Source: Anthopleura xanthogrammica
Taxonomy: Eukaryota > Cnidaria > Anthozoa > Actiniaria > Actiniidae
NCBI GenBank assembly: GCA_964019055.1
Contig: OZ025208.1
Location: 2,420,001 to 2,484,000, forward strand
Reading direction: 5' to 3'
Length of the DNA: 64,000 nt
In this document: piece by piece, positions 49,101 to 54,186 of the stretch
Position numbering within the stretch: the stretch's first letter is position 1
Layout of the letters: each line of letters begins with the position of its first letter
Translations under genes and position numbers: made by a program
Notes under the pieces: generated by a model
Told to the model about the DNA's origin: nothing
What the model saw: the letters and a program-made list of their open reading frames with translations, nothing else
Database searches by the model: none

Positions 49101-51803
49101 GCACGACACATCATGGCAGTTAGTGGTCATAAGAGCGAGAGCAGCCTGAGGAGTTATTGTCAAACAGACATAAACACTAAACGAAAAATGTCAGAAACCA
49201 TCACTGCTGCATCACTTGGGACTGACTCTCAGGCTGCTACGAGTGTAGATACTAGCATAGCTGTAAGAAGTGAGACCCTTAACTTATCGCCTACATTTAC
49301 TCTTTCACAAGAAGAATTTTTGGTGGGAGAAGTTAGTGTTAGCAACTCTCACTCGGAAATTTCAAAAGACTATAATTTTGTGAATTGTAACGTCACTTTC
49401 AATAGCTAGAGCTAAAGTTGTTCTTTCCTTCTTTTTTACGAGAATGATATTTCTTGTCTTCTTATGGTACTTTTAAGATAAGATTTTTAAGGCCATTCAC
49501 TTTGGCATCTATTTACAAATTAAATTATTATATGTTTTATTCACACCGGCGACATTTTTGTTGTTGTTGTTGTATCCTTTAGGCTTACATAACTTATATA
49601 TTTCTCAATTTAAATGATGTATTTATTAAGAATTTGTATTTATTATGTACACACACAAAAAAAAACACAATTATTTAAGAAATCTTTAACTTATTTCCAT
49701 ATATTTTATGAAGAATTATTGAACTATTTTCCAATAAAAATTTTGCGTTTTTCACGCGACATCATGGCGTCCATATTTCATGTCTCTATGATTAAATGTT
49801 CATGTTAATGTTTTTTTTTAATATACAAAATGAATAATAAAACAATTATTGAATTCGGTTTTCGCATGATATCGTAAATTATCAAGACCTCGGCTGTGTT
49901 ATCTGCCTCAGTCTACGGCTTCGGCAGATAACACAGCCTCGGCCTTGATAATTTACGATATCATGCTCAATAATTGCTTATTATCAGCAGCAGAATTAAA
50001 AAAAGTTTGATTTCAAGACCGTTTTCGAAAAATGTAATTTGCACTGGGTTACACTTTTTTTGCACTGTGTTACAGATTTTTGCACTGTGTTACACTTGAA
50101 CTGCACTGCTTTAAGCCAATCAAATTCGAGTAATTTTTTCATGTATATTATTAAAGACATTATAAAATAACTGTTTATACAACGCTTTATGTTTAGTTGA
50201 TGGTGCGTGCATTATGATAGCACACAGCATGGGAGAGTATTTGTATTAATTTTATAAACGAAAAAAAAAAACGTGCTTGCTTAATCATTGTCATAATCAT
50301 AACAAACAATCGTGTGAACCACAAAATTGTAATCACTGTCATAATCATAACGAACAATCGTGTGAACCACAAAATTGTGACCATAGTCATAATCATAACA
50401 AAAAAACGTGTGAACCACAAAATAGTAATAATAGTCATAATCATAACGAACAAGCGTGTGAACCACAAAATAGTAATCATAGTCATAATCATAACGAATA
50501 AGCGTGTGAACCACAAAATAGTAATAATAGTCATAATCATAACGAACAAGCGTTTGAACCACAAAATAGTAATCATAGTCATAATCATAACGAATAAGCG
50601 TGTGAACCACAAAATAGTAATCATAGTCATATTCATAACGAACAAGTGTGTGAACCACAAAATAGTAATCATAGTCATAATCATAACGAATAAGCGTGTG
50701 AACCACAAAATAGTAATCATAGTCATAATCATAACGAATAAGCGTGTGAACCACAAAATACTAATCATAGTCATAATCATAACGAATAAGCGTGTGAACC
50801 ACAAAATAGTAATCATAGTCATAATCATAACGAATAAGCGTGTGAACCGCATAATCGTAATCATAGTCATATTCATAACGAACAAGCGTGTGAACAAAAA
50901 AATCCTAATCAAGGGCCGTAGTAAGGCCAAAAATATTGGGGGCCCCATGTCAAAAGTATTGGGGGTTACAGGGGCGTAGCCACGATTTTGGCATAGGGGG
51001 GACCAAAAACCCCAGCCAAAAAAAAAAAAAGAAAAAAAAAAAAAACAACCTCTCAAATGACGGCTAACTAAAGAAATATAATAAAATAAAATAAGCACCA
51101 ACCTCAAAAAACACGGCTGACCAAAAAAAAAGATCCGGCACAATAGAGGAGGGGGGACCCGGGAATTCCTTGGGCCCCCTGGCTACGCCCCTGGGTTATA
51201 TTCTAAAACGCCCTATGTATTAGTAACAGACCTAAGATTTTCACTGTTCAATATACAGTACACCGAAATTATTGGGGGGCCCGGGCCACCCCGGCCCCTC
51301 CCTTTGCTATGGCCCTGTAATCATAGTCATAATCATAACGAACAAGCTTGGAACCACAAAATAGTAATCATAGTCATAATCATAACGAACAAGCGTGTGA
51401 ACCACAAAATAGTAATCATAGTCATAATCATAACAAACAAGCGTGTGAACCACAAAATGGTAATCTTAGTCATCAACGGCCGTCATAAAGAATGGGAATA
51501 TTTCCTTTTTTTTGTGAATATGACTATAAATCGATAGATGAATTGTAAAAAGACAAATAAAACATCACAACGTGAATGTTAATAGAAAAATAATGACGTT
51601 AAAAAATCAATAGAAGGTTGGGTGAAAGGGTAAATAGATAACTATCATATCTACTGACCTAGCTTCTTGAGTCCATATACTTCAACACGTAGTTGCTTCC
51701 TGTTGTAATACTTTGTTGGTATAAACCTGATAAACCTGGCGTCAACTGGACTGTCTAGGACATTCGTCTTTACAGTAAACACGTCTTCATTACCAGGAAA
51801 AAG
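9899..51803 (-). CDS. Mosaic extracellular receptor-like gene (F5/8C-SRCR-lectin-PA14-MAM-LDLa-MAM), partial
   Basis: Fifteen exons on the minus strand, each bounded by AG and GT. Successive splice phases agree except at one gap, where an exon is missing. Transcription order: 51659-51803, 45525-45845, (missing), 35711-36002, 35401-35594, 35083-35291, 33331-33500, 32791-32966, 19568-19643, 19381-19482, 16727-16977, 16247-16355, 15251-15475, 12703-12837, 10569-10712, 9899-10146. Domain order: F5/8 type C C-terminal half, SRCR, FTP-like fold, PA14, unassigned, MAM, two LDLa, eight-Cys module, MAM. All are extracellular folds used in adhesion and ligand recognition. Signal peptide, first half of F5/8C and the end of MAM 2 were not found. 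The introns, up to 13 kb, hold most of the repeats in the window. That all exons form one transcript is inference from phase and order. Confidence 0.65.
10569..10712 (-). CDS. MAM domain 2, N-terminal exon
   Basis: Phase 1 in, phase 1 out. It encodes CIFNNELCGFESDTNGTLVW followed by DHSSMTDKG, the classic MAM start: two Cys around a Phe-rich turn, then a Trp and an Asp-His-Ser/Thr stretch ahead of Gly-Ser-Tyr. The acceptor is preceded by a pyrimidine-rich tract on the minus strand. It pairs exactly in phase with 9899-10146. Confidence 0.85.
10713..12702. other. Intron with degenerate GAT/GATGAT repeat
   Basis: No exon was found. At 11880-12170 the plus strand is a degenerate run of GATGA, GACGA and GGTGATG units with two near copies of ACAATACCGATGA, a decayed simple repeat that gives spurious open frames on both strands. 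The remainder is AT-rich and unremarkable. Confidence 0.6.
12703..12837 (-). CDS. Eight-cysteine module exon, unassigned
   Basis: A 135-bp symmetric phase 1-1 exon encoding 44 full codons with eight Cys spaced C-x4-C-x4-C-x2-C-x5-C-x7-CC-x3-C (KKCSEHQCLDGTCSSC then ECCGINC). The symmetric phase and even Cys count fit a disulfide-rich extracellular module between the LDLa pair and MAM 2. The CC-x3-C end recalls WAP and granulin folds, but the full spacing matches neither as far as I can see. No function is claimed. Confidence 0.6.
12838..13531. other. Intronic sequence, no gene seen
   Basis: AT-rich DNA without a recognisable exon or repeat boundary, between the eight-Cys exon and family A copy 2. 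Confidence 0.5.
13532..14930 (+). mobile_element. Family A hairpin-ended non-autonomous element, copy 2
   Basis: Runs from TATAGTACACTCGAC to the terminal CCTATA and is near-identical to 55892-57283. It has a CTGATTGG motif at 13561 and an internal match to its own start (GTCGAGTGAACTATA, about 14744-14758). It ends in a ~150 bp hairpin (14769-14920) whose arms are near-perfect inverted copies around a GCACTCGCC/GGCTCGTGC centre. The shared 78-codon antisense frame does not look protein-like. It lies in the intron between the LDLa and eight-Cys exons. Confidence 0.8.
15041..15272. repeat. ~58-bp minisatellite carrying the LDLa exon 3' end and splice donor
   Basis: Starts of GCTATTATA recur at 15041, 15099, 15158 and 15215 (spacing 57-59). 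Each unit contains a copy of the last ~20 bases of the LDLa exon plus its donor. The genuine donor is at 15250/15251. The donor GT is changed in two copies but kept in the one at 15071-15076. The array appears to have grown from the exon-intron border into the intron. Confidence 0.85.
15251..15475 (-). CDS. Two LDL-receptor class A repeats
   Basis: A symmetric phase 1-1 exon of 225 bp. Repeat 1 runs from CKVTEFKCENGQC to CLDDSDEEGC and repeat 2 from CPTGYFTCANQKC to CPDGEDEHHC. Each has six Cys and the acidic calcium-binding motif (DDSDEEGC; DGEDEHHC). Known role of the fold: calcium-dependent ligand binding in extracellular receptors. It lies between MAM 1 (16247) and the eight-Cys exon (12837). 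The donor is GTGAGC and sits inside the minisatellite. Confidence 0.95.
15532..15839. mobile_element. MITE with 32-bp terminal inverted repeats
   Basis: Left end CAGCGCGACGCGCCTTACCG matches inverted GGTAAGGCGCGTCGCGCTG at the right end. A TA dinucleotide flanks both sides (15530-15531 and 15840-15841), consistent with a Tc1/mariner-type TA target. It is 308 bp, non-coding, and starts 56 bp upstream (in gene sense) of the LDLa acceptor. CTGATTGGCTAA lies at 15781. Confidence 0.8.
16247..16355 (-). CDS. MAM domain 1, C-terminal exon
   Basis: Begins at a codon boundary after a pyrimidine-rich acceptor and ends in phase 1. It encodes ISFKGYSRTNGSISIAIRDV then QVISRSC, the standard MAM ending (Phe-x-Gly, Ile-Ala-Ile-x-Asp, terminal Cys), followed by a short linker. 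It joins 16727-16977 in phase 0. Confidence 0.85.
16727..16977 (-). CDS. MAM domain 1, middle exon
   Basis: Phase 1 in, phase 0 out. It encodes GNFIVLTTPGYSSLESPSMP, then ISLCLEFSYLLPSNTTSRLE and VWERARVPLKS. It corresponds in position and phase to the middle exon of MAM 2 (9899-10146), so the two MAM domains share gene structure, consistent with module duplication. Confidence 0.85.
17585..17935. repeat. Family H repeat, copy 1
   Basis: The block 17750-17933 (beginning CCTATACATATGGAGGTAG) is nearly the same as 31080-31257 in direct orientation. The adjacent block 17585-17740 matches 31258-31390 inverted. This suggests a longer element with inverted ends of which each copy kept one end. Confidence 0.7.
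18482..19090. repeat. Repeat with recurring CCGTATTAAGCGGG motif
   Basis: Variants of GTCCGTATTAAGCGGG occur at about 18548, 18975 and 19053, and GGCCGTATTAGCGGGG at 18535. The block is flanked by related GGTAACCGGG and AGCGGGTAGCC ends. It is a non-coding interspersed element in the MAM 1 intron. Confidence 0.5.
19381..19482 (-). CDS. MAM domain 1, N-terminal exon
   Basis: A symmetric phase 1-1 exon of 102 bp encoding LQCFFDNGICPGWIVSSSHD and QWSSEKG, matching the MAM start with paired Cys, Trp and a closing Gly that joins GNFIVL of exon 16727-16977. The donor is GTGAGA and the acceptor is preceded by a T-rich tract. Confidence 0.8.
19568..19643 (-). CDS. Short linker exon before MAM 1
   Basis: 76 bp, phase 0 in and phase 1 out, encoding LLYHFPGDLTHWQGKRRIVK and a short tail. 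It is included because its phases match both neighbours (32791-32966 ends in phase 0; 19381-19482 needs phase 1), and because joining gives PGNYSIKLLYHF, a plausible beta-strand run. The acceptor lacks a strong pyrimidine tract, so this is a moderate-confidence call. Confidence 0.45.
19868..20290 (+). repeat. Family G repeat, copy 1
   Basis: Starts GGAGCACCATACTTAAG and ends GATTACACTGCAA. It is the same family as 63612-64000 (direct) and 21715-22045 (inverted). The inverted partner 1.4 kb away suggests either two insertions or the ends of one fold-back element. Confidence 0.7.
20291..21714. other. AT-rich intronic sequence
   Basis: No exon was recognised. 21340-21490 resembles 26860-26990 in inverted orientation (shared block around GGCCAGCGA / CTGGCCGTC), so part of it is repeat-derived. 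Confidence 0.5.
21715..22045 (-). repeat. Family G repeat, inverted copy
   Basis: Reverse complement of 19900-20290 and of the repeat at the right end of the window, for example TGCAGTATAATCAGGGTTTT and GTAAGCAAAGCGCGCGG. Confidence 0.7.
22621..23480. repeat. 141-bp satellite, about six units
   Basis: GCAATCCGTG starts units at 22621, 22762, 22903, 23044, 23185, 23326 and 23467 (exactly 141 bp apart). Units are nearly identical. Each contains a nested palindrome of GATCCGTACG/CGTACGGATC words. Because 141 is divisible by three and the unit has no stop in some frames, long open frames exist on both strands (22553-23587 and 22547-23524). These are by-products, not genes. Confidence 0.95.
23590..26990. 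other. AT-rich unique interior of the 8.3 kb element
   Basis: No gene seen. 23820-23960 and 24060-24190 form a diverged direct duplication (CAGATA..TAAAGCAATGTAG / CAGATACTAGGTAATGTAG). A single shortened 109-bp-type monomer sits at about 26500-26575, outside the main array. Confidence 0.5.
27028..30264. repeat. 109/114-bp satellite with 223-bp higher-order period
   Basis: Roughly 29 monomers starting GTTGATATTCGAGCGAGGTC. Two monomer types, 109 bp and 114 bp (the latter with an extra TTCTT before GTGTTG), alternate to give a 223-bp dimer. In places a 114-bp type is repeated (around 27690-27900, 28140-28350, 29030-29240 and 29900-30110). A CAATTGATATACT variant marks some monomers, so larger blocks were copied together. 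Minus-strand open frames here are repeat by-products. Confidence 0.95.
30542..32790. other. Intronic sequence with family H copy 2 and TTCGCGA-rich repeat
   Basis: 31080-31390 is family H copy 2. 32240-32720 holds several TTTCGCGA and AATTTCGCAA words typical of a degenerate MITE. No exon was found in between. Confidence 0.5.
32791..32966 (-). CDS. Exon following PA14, unassigned beta-rich module
   Basis: Phase 1 in, phase 0 out, with donor GTAAGA and a good acceptor. It encodes VYRFCCKGLLCPSCPLVIQL and QPGNYSIK. Four Cys lie close to the start. The sequence continues directly from the PA14 end (FLHWMRP). I do not recognise the fold; alternating hydrophobic residues suggest beta strands. Confidence 0.6.
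33331..33500 (-). CDS. PA14 domain, C-terminal exon
   Basis: Phase 2 in, phase 1 out. It encodes YHMEAYMRQRINDDYLTVVL and KLPDEQGMPLFPSEFL. The pattern of an aromatic/Glu strand, a Gly/Asp-rich turn, Leu-x-Val, Leu-Pro and a final Pro-x-x-x-Leu is the PA14 C-terminal signature. The acceptor is TTTGTTTTCAG. The upstream intron begins, in gene sense, with a ~1.17 kb octanucleotide array ending ~66 bp from this exon. Confidence 0.75.
33566..34734. repeat. Octanucleotide tract (CCAAACAA)n, about 146 perfect units
   Basis: 1169 bp of uninterrupted 8-bp units with no visible substitution, flanked by short degenerate copies (AAGCAACC) at 33530-33565. An 8-bp unit without stops leaves several frames open on both strands, so the 400-500 codon frames here are artefacts. 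The true copy number may be limited by assembly. Confidence 0.97.
35083..35291 (-). CDS. PA14 domain, middle exon
   Basis: Phase 0 in, phase 2 out. It encodes GLYLVSASCDDECEIWLRRA, matching the PA14 core (Gly-x-Tyr, Ser-Asp-Asp, x-Leu-Trp-Leu), then LIKIESPTYPTRYK. The split codon joins exon 33331-33500 to read YKLSRSQYKF. Confidence 0.8.
35401..35594 (-). CDS. PA14 domain, N-terminal exon
   Basis: Phase 1 in, phase 0 out. It encodes GVLYELWNKYITS (the G-x-x-x-E-x-W opening of PA14) and FSGLSNYSLRQQGYVM (the Tyr-x-x-Arg-x-x-Gly-Tyr strand). Donor GTAAGA. It continues in frame into 35083-35291. Confidence 0.75.
35711..36002 (-). CDS. Galactose-binding-like (FTP/fucolectin-type) exon
   Basis: Phase 0 in, phase 1 out. 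It encodes TSDPWIQLYLQRHVYIAIVT and LNRSC, then LYDTNSGKSLKCN and a final TTFTLCSQ. The Asp-Pro-Trp-x-x-x-x-Leu strand and Asn-Arg-x-Cys turn resemble fucolectin/tachylectin-4 type lectins; a diverged F5/8 type C fold is the alternative. The preceding exon (needed to start in phase 1 and end in phase 0) was not found with confidence. A weak candidate ends at 36249 but lacks a usable acceptor. Confidence 0.6.
36443..37770. mobile_element. Non-autonomous DNA element with CAGGGAGCC ends (hAT-like tips)
   Basis: CAGGGAGCCCACAGCCACTGG at the left matches inverted CCAGTGGCTGTGGGCTCCCTG at the right. Inverted similarity continues ~150 bp inward, through GGCGTTTCCGGATTGG and TTCTACGCTAG. CAAAATT occurs just outside both ends. 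CAGGG tips are typical of hAT elements, but an exact 8-bp duplication is not seen, so the superfamily is uncertain. No coding frame. Confidence 0.7.
38290..38540 (+). promoter_or_regulatory. CGATTGGCTAA motif and small hairpins ahead of a recombinase remnant
   Basis: CCGATTGGCTAATTT at 38428 (inverted CCAAT type) and two short hairpins (GGATATCCCATAGAGATATACC; ACGGCGA..TCGCCGT) lie 50-150 bp upstream of the ATG at 38580. Promoter function is inferred. Confidence 0.35.
38580..39300 (+). pseudogene. Tyrosine recombinase (Crypton-type) N-terminal remnant
   Basis: ATG at 38580 opens MAFSQEIPNFDFHFETSIET. The frame then shifts within an A-rich run, and the downstream frame reads TRFANFNESELQDILSDKQA and NTNKETNWCVSTFK up to a GTAAG at 38768. 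AWCKEK continues after a TTTTAG at 39268, then a stop. This N-terminal pattern (Arg-Phe, Glu-Leu, Lys-x-x-x-Asn-Thr-x-Lys) is shared with 48189 and 60686. No catalytic domain follows. 39300-39420 is open in one frame but unrelated. Confidence 0.5.
40779..40924. repeat. Family C hairpin
   Basis: Arms AACTAAGTTCTTATGACTC and its complement flank inner arms of GGTGAAATAGAGCAC and GATGTTGGGAGAAACAC. The loop is ~30 bp. The outer motif TTTACCGGTGAAATAGAGCA recurs at 41862, close to AATTAGCCAATGAGAGC, suggesting the other end of the same element (about 40760-41940). Confidence 0.7.
42328..42725. repeat. G-rich tract and MITE with GGTACC-type internal repeats
   Basis: 42328-42360 is almost pure G on the plus strand. 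The following ~360 bp carries GGTACCTTAG, AGGTACTGG and AGGTACCAA words and ends GACGAGCATCCCCGCCC. This is the reverse of GGGTGCTCGTCGG at 44453, so the same MITE family is present twice. Confidence 0.5.
44398..44560. repeat. Poly-G run plus truncated MITE
   Basis: CCCCC followed by ~25 G residues at 44403-44427, then AGGGCAGGGGTGCTCGTCGG and sequence related to 42360-42430. The length of the G run may not be reliable in the assembly. Confidence 0.5.
45525..45845 (-). CDS. SRCR domain exon
   Basis: A symmetric phase 1-1 exon of 321 bp. It encodes GIRLTGGYTPNQGYFEVKID, VACKMLGMTGKASPW, YLENCHGNESSLADC and GVSCG, a clear scavenger receptor Cys-rich domain. Four Cys remain (VAC, ENC, ADC, VSC). 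The positions normally filled by the second and seventh Cys are Ala/Arg (IYARHW) and Ser/Asn (SSTF), so one disulfide pair appears to be lost together. Known role of the fold: ligand recognition on cell-surface or secreted proteins. It follows the F5/8C exon in the gene. Confidence 0.9.
46455..46477. repeat. Poly-C run
   Basis: About 18 consecutive C residues in otherwise ordinary intronic DNA. Confidence 0.8.
46788..46883. repeat. (CTTTTT)n hexanucleotide tract
   Basis: About 15 units, slightly irregular at the left end. The all-Phe and all-Lys open frames here are artefacts. Confidence 0.95.
47530..47692. repeat. Family E hairpin, copy 1
   Basis: Near-perfect inverted arms (TAATAATATGGTT...AACCATATTATTA) around a CGAGACCGTAGGTCG centre. 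Together with the following ~250 bp it matches 57800-58205 in inverted orientation, so these are two copies of one family. It lies ~500 bp upstream of the recombinase gene at 48189. Confidence 0.9.
47955..48065. promoter_or_regulatory. CTGATTGG / CCAATC pair and hairpin upstream of the recombinase
   Basis: CTGATTGGCCGAG at 47955 and AGCCAATCC at 47975 are inverted CCAAT-type motifs in opposite orientation. A 71-bp hairpin follows (47995-48065; arms TGAACTCGACATGATAA...). The recombinase ATG is ~125 bp downstream. A promoter role is inferred. Confidence 0.4.
48189..49409 (+). pseudogene. Tyrosine recombinase (Crypton-type) with one in-frame stop
   Basis: A single frame of 407 codons including the stop codon, interrupted only by TAA at 48402 (codon 72, between NGDLY and KNSLHSL). 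The N-terminal part (SLSEEEINYLVEEKDSKNTK) is a SAM-like DNA-binding start. The catalytic part keeps LCRCGRQNLREL (first Arg), TNHSIRATS (His-x-x-Arg), SGHKSESSLRSYC (Gly-His and Tyr nucleophile). It ends in a Ser/Thr-rich tail with NCNVTFN. No intron. The change from a Lys codon to TAA is the simplest explanation, but this is inference. If translated from 48666 only the catalytic half would be made. Confidence 0.75.
49864..49971. repeat. Hairpin downstream of the recombinase
   Basis: Arms CATGATATCGTAAATTATCAAG and complement, then CTCGGCTGTGTTATCTGCC and complement around TCTACGG. With the hairpin at 47995-48065, which also neighbours GATATCATG, it may mark the right limit of the recombinase element. 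Confidence 0.8.
50285..51470. repeat. 48-bp satellite split by nested insertions
   Basis: About 13 units of 48 bp (core CATAATCATAACGAATAAGCG then TGTGAACCAC) at 50285-50910 and about three more at 51317-51470. The 48-bp unit is divisible by three, so 16-residue repeat frames appear on both strands (NHKIVIIVIIITNKRV and its antisense). These are artefacts. Confidence 0.93.
50913..51317. mobile_element. Nested MITEs inside the 48-bp array
   Basis: Outer element: AGGGCCGTAGTAAGG at the left and CCTTTGCTATGGCCCT at the right, with TAATCA adjacent to both ends. Inner element: CAGGGGCGTAGCCACG at ~50970 and TGGCTACGCCCCTG at ~51193, with GGTTA on both sides. The inner MITE therefore inserted into the outer one, and the outer one into the satellite. 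Confidence 0.75.
51659..51803 (-). CDS. F5/8 type C (discoidin) domain, C-terminal exon
   Basis: Phase 0 in, phase 1 out. It encodes LFPGNEDVFTVKTNVLDSPV, ARFIRFIPTKYYNRKQLRVE and VYGLKKL. The F-x-G-N-x-D, Pro-x-x-Ala-Arg-Phe-x-Arg and Leu-Arg-x-Glu-x-Tyr-Gly signatures are those of discoidin domains. The N-terminal half of the domain should lie to the right; none of the sequence up to 64000 gave a convincing match (58239-58427 was considered and not accepted). Confidence 0.85.
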
Positions 51804-53990
51804 CTGATGAAAAAGAAAAAAAAAACATAATGTAGGTGCTAAATGAATAACTAATAAATAACAGGTATTGAAGAAATAATAACGATAATATTAAATCACA
51901 CATACAAAGTTATATAGGTACTGTGAATGACGCACACTTATACTCTCATTATTTATATATCATCATAAAATTATCGTATCATATTCCAGATGGTTATATG
52001 CCAACTAGACTGTTAACACAAATCTCGTTCCAGTTATAATTCCTTCCCCCGTTGCATGAGATCATCTATGGAGTCTCGCGTTAACGTATTTTTATATTTT
52101 GGAGGTACAAAAGAGATTGGAATATCGGAGTTTACATGTGACGTCAATAGAGCATAAATAAGAGAGGAAAAACGCCTTAATATGGCACGCGCCATGTGAA
52201 TTCCCGGTTGGGCTATTTATTTGTAATCAGAAGCAGTTTAAATTTTGCCTTACCCTACCCCTGTGCGTCAAAAAATTGCGTGCTTTATTCAAATTAGCGA
52301 AATCAAGCATAGATGTTTGGAAAAAACATACAGTTCGCCTACTGCTATTGAATTATATATCTTTTTTTTATTGCGATTCTGCTTTGAGTTTCATCGGGAG
52401 AAAGCCGCCAATGTAAATTCGTATTGTCGGCTCAGAATTGAAGGGCGATCGAACAATAGCAATACAAAACTTATAGCGATTTTAAGCAACCAATACGGGT
52501 TATATTGACGATATTTGAAGAAAATATTTTCCGTATTGGCCTTCGTCGCTTTTCGACTACGGCCAATAAGGAATTTATTTTCTTCCAACTAGCCGCCAAT
52601 ATAAAACCGTATTGGCGTCTCAAAATCGAAATAAGTCGTAAAAGTGTTCCACTGCCTCAGTCATGTTTTATCAGAGAACAAAACTTAGCCAATTTTGATC
52701 TATTTGCTTTATATGATATATTTTGTGGAAAAAATTAGAAAAATCGAAAAAAAGTATTTGTTTTTGAGCACAAGCGCTCACGCCCTCAAAAAATTAAAAA
52801 CCAAACTGCTTTCGCTGTATGCTTTTTATGTCACAATACATTCAACTTTTCTTTGTTTCTCTGTTTCTTTGTTTTTCTTTAATTTTTTGCTATTCTCTAC
52901 CTTAGTTTGTTCAGTTTTTACAGTAGAAGTTCAAAACTCTCGCAAGCTTGGAAAAACTTCGAATCAAGCTGCAATGTTCATGTGATTGCTGATTGGTGTA
53001 AATTCCATCGCGCTGGTTGGCTAATACTGATTTAGTGATTTTAGCAATAGCTGTAAAAGTTGTGTTTGTTTTCTGCGGAATAATACTTCATGTGCTGATG
53101 TTTTAGAAGATGAAGCCATTTTTCCTAGACACTATATTAGAAGCATTGACAAACTACTACTTTCTGCTAAAAAAATAAGACAGGTTGGAGCATTTTTATT
53201 GAGTAAATAAAAGCCCATTTATATCTGATAGGGCAGATTATGGAATGCGAAAAACCTTTTTCACCGATTTCTATATATACTAAAAATACGCATTGCATCT
53301 CCGAACTAATTTTTTAAACAACACGTATACTTTTTTCTCTCTAAATTCTTTGAAACGCGTGTTTTTGTATTGGGACTTGGAACGAGGGCCGCTTGGCTAA
53401 GCATCGAAGTACGATGTGATTGGAGGGTTCGTGCGTGCTCCGGACACCTGGATAGACTAGCTATTACTTGCACCACATTTTTTCCTTACAATATTTCGAG
53501 CTGGATGCTTCGCTTCTTAGCGTGCATGACTACTATAATATCCTTCTTTGCCAACTAGTACATACATACGAGTAAATAAATGGATATCGGAAGACCTTTT
53601 TTCTTGATACGTTTTCTTAGCGATATTCTTTCTTTATTAATTTTTTTTAAATAACGGGCTAGTTGTTTGACAGGAATCCTACTTGGTTCGCGATCGCGTC
53701 TTACCGCATGACAATGTTGTGGTCTTACACTATTAAGCTTATAGTAAATAAACTTTACATAACGAGACCTCAAGTCATTTATTGAGTATTTATTTTCATC
53801 TCTATATACAGTAACAGATAAATGCATAGCTTTCTTAAAGATATCACAGTCACTGAATGTATTGTCTATCGATTCACCCATTGTTTGATTTATAAAGACA
53901 CTTGTAAAACATAGTACAACATAAGCTTACAATGGTCGACAAGGCGAGTCGAACGAATGATATTAAGCCCTGAAACACACAATATAACAA
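51804..53990. other. Region without a supported gene
   Basis: 52370-52620 carries repeated GCCGCCAATA and CCGTATTGGC words, related to 38310-38360, a palindrome-rich MITE. A 108-codon minus-strand frame at 53555-53881 (starting MGESIDNTFSDCDIFKKAMH) has ordinary amino acid composition and an internal GTAAGA that could be a donor. I do not recognise it, and it could be a stray exon or chance. Confidence 0.4.
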
Positions 53991-54006
53991 TACATATTAT
54001 TTAAGG

Positions 54007-54186
54007 AATATAAAACGGCGCGCGTGTCTATATACTGTGATATAAACACGCTGGGAGCTGTAGAGCAAGAGAGAAGTCTTAGAGAAACACGAGGCGCAGC
54101 CGAGTGTCTCTTTGACTTCTCGATTGCTCTACCGCTCCCACAGTGTTTATATCACAGTATATAAACACAAGCGGACGTTTTATATT
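54007..54186. repeat. Family D hairpin, copy 1
   Basis: 180-bp inverted structure: AATATAAAACG then TATACTGTGATATAAACAC on the left, complement on the right, centred on GAGGCGCAGCCGAG. A matching end AGCCAATCAGAGCGCGCG with TGATATAAACAC lies at 55360-55400, so the element spans ~54000-55420. An inverted second copy is at 61900-62462. Confidence 0.85.

Noticed and set aside
50193..51537. Frames repeating FTRLFVMIMTMITILW and NHKIVIIVIIITNKRV
   Set aside because: 48-bp satellite read in different frames; no gene context.
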